Below are positions 6,213 to 8,816 of a stretch of DNA of 8,816 bases, piece by piece. The position numbers were made by a program, and so were the translations under genes. Every line of letters begins with the position of its first letter. The first letter of the stretch is position 1. This DNA is from Thauera sp. (GTDB lineage Bacteria; Pseudomonadota; Gammaproteobacteria; Burkholderiales; Rhodocyclaceae). The notes under the pieces are model-generated. The model did no database searches, had not been told where the DNA came from, and worked only from the letters and a program-made list of their open reading frames with translations. The stretch lies in the NCBI GenBank assembly GCA_023150215.1, contig JAKLLJ010000121.1, forward strand, positions 1-8,816, read 5' to 3'.

Positions 6213-7219
6213 TCTTCCAGCCCGCCATCATCGCCCTGCTGCTCGCCGCCGGACTGAGCCTCGCCATGCTGGCGGTGGCGTCGCCCTTCGCGCTGCAGCT
6301 CATCCGCCATTGGGACCTCGGCAGCGGCAGCGAGCGCCAGCTGCGGCTCGAGCGCCTGACCTACCTGTTCTCGATGATGGTGGCGCTGGTATGCGGGCTG
6401 CAGGTGCTGTCCACGCTGCTGTTCGTGTTCAACGCCGACAAGATGTCGGTGATGTTCGTCGGCGCGATGTGCGCGGTGGGCGCGCTCAACGCCAATGTGT
6501 ACGGTTTTCCCGCACTTTACGCGCAACTGGTGGCGTTCTTCTTCGCGGCGACCTGGCTGGCGATCAACCGCCTCGACAACCAGGCGCGCGACTATCCGCT
6601 CACCCGCCTCAAGTACCGCCTGCTGCTGGCTTACGCGCCGCTTGCCGCGGCGGTGCTGTACCTGCAGTTCAACTACTTCATCCGCCTCGAAGCCGACGTC
6701 ATCACCTCGTGCTGCGGCAGCCTGTTCTCGGAAGAGGCCGACACGGTGGCGAGCGAGGTCAGCGCGCTGGCGCCGGCGCGGGCGATGAGCGTCTTCTACG
6801 CCATGCTGGGCGGCGCGATCCTGCTCGCCGTCTGGCATTGGAAGGGTGCCGGGCGCGGCTTGTGGAGCGGGCTCGCGGTGGGCACGGCCTCGGTCGCGGC
6901 CTTCTTCGCCGCGCTCGCCGGGGTGGTCGCCTTCGTGTCGCTATACATCTACGAGCATCCCAATCACCACTGCCCGTTCTGCATCCTGAAGCCCGAGTAC
7001 GGCTACCAGGGCTACCTGCTCTACCTGCCGCTGTTCGCCGCCGCCGCAGCCGGGCTGGCGGCCGGGGTGCTGAGCCTGTTCGGCGGTCGCCCCAACCTCG
7101 CCACCCTCGCCCCGCAGGCCAGCGCCCGCCTGGCCGGCATCGCCGCGGCGGGCTTTGCGCTCTTCGTGCTGGGGGCGAGCGTGATGGTGCTGCGCTCCAA
7201 CCTGATCCTGATCGAATGA
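6209..7219 (+). CDS. Polytopic membrane protein with two periplasm-facing cysteine pairs (CC and CPFC), unknown function
   Basis: A 336-aa integral membrane protein without a family name I can give. Hydrophobic segments lie at about 5-31, 51-74, 80-120 (one or two segments), 137-158, 193-210, 219-246, 265-291 and 307-328. Basic loops (RLERL 46-50, RLKYR 133-137, WKGAGRG 211-217) mark the cytoplasmic side. This places both cysteine-bearing loops, TSCCGSLF (C168, C169) and EHPNHHCPFCILK (C255, C258), in the periplasm. The CPFC with two preceding histidines could be a thiol-redox pair or a metal site. Its start overlaps the ATPase stop (ATGA), and its own stop overlaps the start of the thioredoxin gene in the same way. 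That tight coupling supports a redox or metal relay with these partners; this is inference. Confidence 0.88.
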   Translation: MIFQPAIIALLLAAGLSLAMLAVASPFALQLIRHWDLGSGSERQLRLERLTYLFSMMVALVCGLQVLSTLLFVFNADKMSVMFVGAMCAVGALNANVYGFPALYAQLVAFFFAATWLAINRLDNQARDYPLTRLKYRLLLAYAPLAAAVLYLQFNYFIRLEADVITSCCGSLFSEEADTVASEVSALAPARAMSVFYAMLGGAILLAVWHWKGAGRGLWSGLAVGTASVAAFFAALAGVVAFVSLYIYEHPNHHCPFCILKPEYGYQGYLLYLPLFAAAAAGLAAGVLSLFGGRPNLATLAPQASARLAGIAAAGFALFVLGASVMVLRSNLILIE

Positions 7220-7734
7220 AGCCGCTGCCGATCCGAACCCTCCTGCTCGCCCTCGCCTGCACCCTGCTCGCCGCCTGCAGCGGGGCCGGCTCCGACGCCG
7301 GTCCGGCGCACGGGGTCGCGGCGCCGCGTTTCGAGGCGATCGACCTCGACAGCAGCCTGCGCCGCTTCCCCGAGGACTTCGCCGGCAAGCCGGTGATCAT
7401 CGATTTCTGGGCCGACTGGTGCCGCTACTGCGCCAACAGCATGACGCGGATCGACCGCGCCTGGCGCGAACACGCGGCGAGCGGGCTAAACGTGCTGGCG
7501 GTCAACGTCGCCCAGGACCGCGCCACCGCCGCCGCCTTCATCGAGCGCCTTGGGGTGGGCTATTCGGCAGTGCTCGACCCCGAGTCGCGCATCACCCGGC
7601 AATACGGCGTCAAGGGCCTGCCGATGACGATCTTCGTCGACCGCAAGGGCCTGATCAGCGGCAAGGTCATCGGCGAGCTCGATGACAAGCTGCTGGCCAT
7701 CCAGCTCCAACGCATCCTGCCCAACACGAAATGA
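7216..7734 (+). CDS. TlpA/ResA-type thioredoxin-like lipoprotein
   Basis: A 172-aa periplasm-facing thiol-disulfide oxidoreductase. A lipoprotein signal ends in LLAAC with lipidated C21. After a linker, the thioredoxin fold shows FWADWCRYC with the redox pair C69/C72 (CRYC), and the cis-proline in KGLPMTIFVD (P136). The AVNVAQDRATAAAFIERLGV insert region (95-114) is typical of TlpA/ResA/CcmG-like proteins rather than plain thioredoxin. Such proteins reduce cysteines of apocytochromes or copper chaperones (TlpA on ScoI and the CuA site); here the likely clients are the cysteines of the NosL-family and membrane proteins encoded alongside, which is inference. ATG overlaps the stop of the upstream gene (ATGA). 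The ATG is followed by a normal signal sequence, so the start is secure. Confidence 0.94.
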   Translation: MKPLPIRTLLLALACTLLAACSGAGSDAGPAHGVAAPRFEAIDLDSSLRRFPEDFAGKPVIIDFWADWCRYCANSMTRIDRAWREHAASGLNVLAVNVAQDRATAAAFIERLGVGYSAVLDPESRITRQYGVKGLPMTIFVDRKGLISGKVIGELDDKLLAIQLQRILPNTK

Positions 7735-7739
7735 ACCCC

Positions 7740-7755
7740 GCCGGCCCGTGCCGGC
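7740..7755 (+). other. Intra-operon hairpin between thioredoxin and NosL-family gene 2
   Basis: GCCGGC, loop CCGT, GCCGGC: a perfect 6-bp G/C stem just after the thioredoxin stop codon and 22 nt before the next start codon. There is no T-tract, so it is unlikely to be a full terminator. It might stabilise the upstream mRNA or set expression of the two distal genes. Confidence 0.3.
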
Positions 7756-7777
7756 ACCACCACCGAAGGAGCACACC

Positions 7778-8389
7778 ATGGATCGCAGGGAAGCCCTCAA
7801 GATGTCCGTCCTCGCCAGCATCGGCCTCGCCGCCGCCGGCAAGGCCAGTGCCCAGCCCGGCTGCACCGGCGACGGCACCCCGGCGCAGTTCATCCCCAAG
7901 ACCGCGGCGGACCCGCAACCCCAGGTCGACGACATCGCCAAGCACCCCAAGTGTCCGTACTGCGGCATGGACCGCAAGCAGTTCCACCACTCGCGCATAG
8001 TCGTTCATTACGGCGACGATCTCGCCGACGGCACCTGTTCGCTGCACTGTGCGGCGATCAGCCTGTCGCTCAACATCGACCGCGACCCGAAGGCGCTGTG
8101 GGTGGGCGACAACGCGGTCGAAGGCGACACCAAGCCGCTGGTCGAGGTCGAGAAGGCCGGCTTCCTGGTCGGCAGCAAGCTGCCCGGCGTAATGACCGCG
8201 CGCAGCAAGGTCGCCTACGGCAACGCTGAAGCAGCGAAGGCCTCGCAGGCCGCAAACGGCGGCGAGATCGTCGATTTCGACCAGGCATTGCTGGCCGCCT
8301 ACACCGACATGTCGGCCGACGTCACCCGCATTCGCAAGAACCGCGCCGAGCGTCGGCGCAAGATGATGGAGCAGCAGAACAAGTCATGA
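7778..8389 (+). CDS. Tat-exported NosL-family protein (copy 2)
   Basis: A 203-aa NosL-family protein. The N-terminus DRREALKMSVLASIGLAAAG carries a twin-arginine signal (R3, R4), with cleavage likely after KASA (25), so it is probably exported folded, perhaps with cofactor. The NosL motif is HPKCPYCGMDRKQFHHSR (C59, C62, M64, H70, H71). A second site, GTCSLHCAAIS (C87, H90, C91), comes 25 residues later; copy 3 lacks it, and copy 1 has only a single cysteine (C81) there. Residues 126-150 (GFLVGSKLPGVMTARSKVAY) match the NosL C-terminal block with its methionine. The tail (about 185-203) is very basic and charged. GAAGGAG lies 6 nt before ATG 7778, which sets the start. It lies 43 bp after the thioredoxin gene, and its stop overlaps the next start (ATGA). 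Copper is the likely ligand from family knowledge. Confidence 0.9.
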   Translation: MDRREALKMSVLASIGLAAAGKASAQPGCTGDGTPAQFIPKTAADPQPQVDDIAKHPKCPYCGMDRKQFHHSRIVVHYGDDLADGTCSLHCAAISLSLNIDRDPKALWVGDNAVEGDTKPLVEVEKAGFLVGSKLPGVMTARSKVAYGNAEAAKASQAANGGEIVDFDQALLAAYTDMSADVTRIRKNRAERRRKMMEQQNKS

Positions 8390-8816
8390 AGACTCTGCTC
8401 GCCATCGTCTTCGCAACCTGGGCGAGCGTCGCGCTCCCCCAGGCGCCGGCCGCAGAGCTGCCCAGGCCGGGGGCCAAGGACCTGTGCCCGGTGTGCGGCA
8501 TGCTGGTGTCGAAGTACCCGAACTGGGTGGCCGTGGTGCAGTACAGGGACGGCCACGCGCATTTCTTCGACGGCGCCAAGGACCTCTTCAAGTTCTGGCA
8601 CGACCCGGCAAAGTACGCCGCGGGCCACAGCCGCGACCAAATCGCGCGCATCTCGGTCACCGAGTACTACGGCCTCCAGGCGATCGACGCGAAGAGGGCG
8701 TGGTACGTCATCGGCGCGGACGTGCTCGGGCCGATGGGGCATGAGTTCGTGCCGCTGGCTAGCGCAGAGGATGCCGCGGACTTCCTCAAGGAACACAAGG
8801 GTGTGCGCATCGTCCG
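8386..8816 (+). CDS. Sec-exported NosL-family protein (copy 3), cut by right edge
   Basis: The first 143 codons of a third NosL-family protein; the frame is open at the right edge. A Sec signal peptide covers about residues 1-23 (LLAIVFATWASVALPQAPAA), with no lipobox cysteine. The metal motif is KDLCPVCGMLV (C34, C37, M39), followed by HAHFFDGAKDLFKFW (58-71) and the C-terminal block GPMGHEFVPLASAEDAADFL (115-134) with M117 and H119. This copy looks closest to a full classical NosL core and is probably complete within a few more residues. Its ATG overlaps the copy 2 stop codon (ATGA), so both are made from one transcript. Whether further operon genes follow is outside the window. Confidence 0.9.
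   Translation, partial: MKTLLAIVFATWASVALPQAPAAELPRPGAKDLCPVCGMLVSKYPNWVAVVQYRDGHAHFFDGAKDLFKFWHDPAKYAAGHSRDQIARISVTEYYGLQAIDAKRAWYVIGADVLGPMGHEFVPLASAEDAADFLKEHKGVRIV

Noticed and set aside
6289..6489. Vitamin K epoxide reductase or DsbB identity for the CxxC membrane protein
   Set aside because: The helix count is higher, and the cysteine pairs lie in loops without the VKOR CxxC-in-helix pattern. I saw no supporting family motif.
3530..8816. A standard nos (nitrous oxide reductase) operon
   Set aside because: NosL-family proteins are present, but nosZ, nosR, nosD, nosF and nosY are not. The ABC pair is FtsX/LolD-like and the membrane protein has no Nos counterpart I know. A nos locus beyond the right edge cannot be excluded.
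3530..8816. c-type cytochrome or cytochrome maturation genes
   Set aside because: No CxxCH haem motif occurs in any of the eight proteins, and no Ccm or ResB/C-like protein is present. The TlpA-like protein alone is not enough.

Overview
The window is high-GC, densely packed bacterial DNA. The pyrE/exodeoxyribonuclease III divergent pair, the pyrE-adjacent DUF4124-like coiled-coil protein and the NosL/ABC/TlpA gene set suggest a Betaproteobacterium, most likely in the Rhodocyclales (Thauera/Azoarcus-like). That assignment rests on gene content and composition and is an inference. No tRNA, rRNA, CRISPR array, insertion sequence or integrase was seen. No stretch without a gene exceeds about 150 bp.

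Left third, minus strand (2561 to 1). pyrE (orotate phosphoribosyltransferase, GTG start) overlaps a secreted DUF4124-like coiled-coil protein. After 58 bp comes the N-terminal 403 residues of a cytoplasmic molybdopterin/[4Fe-4S] oxidoreductase that runs off the left edge. This frame is fully open to the window edge. Divergent from pyrE, with only 38 bp between the start codons, is an exodeoxyribonuclease III (2600-3382, plus strand). The promoter candidates for the two genes lie inside each other's coding ends.

Right two thirds, plus strand (3530 to the right edge). This looks like one operon of eight genes with mostly overlapping ends: a NosL-family lipoprotein; a 109-aa membrane-anchored protein of no family I recognise; an FtsX/MacB-type ABC permease; its ATPase; a polytopic membrane protein with two periplasm-facing cysteine pairs; a TlpA/ResA-type thioredoxin lipoprotein; a Tat-exported NosL-family protein; and a Sec-exported NosL-family protein cut by the right edge. 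A 147-bp upstream gap holds an extended -10 promoter candidate flanked by a direct repeat.

The plus-strand operon is the most interesting part. It has three separately exported NosL-type (CxxCxM, Cu(I)-binding family) proteins, a lipoprotein-mobilising-type ABC transporter and two thiol-redox candidates. No nosZ, nosR, nosD or nosY is visible. The parts suggest an envelope copper/thiol system, either for metal delivery and maturation of a cuproenzyme or for repair and detoxification. This function is inferred and the target is unknown.
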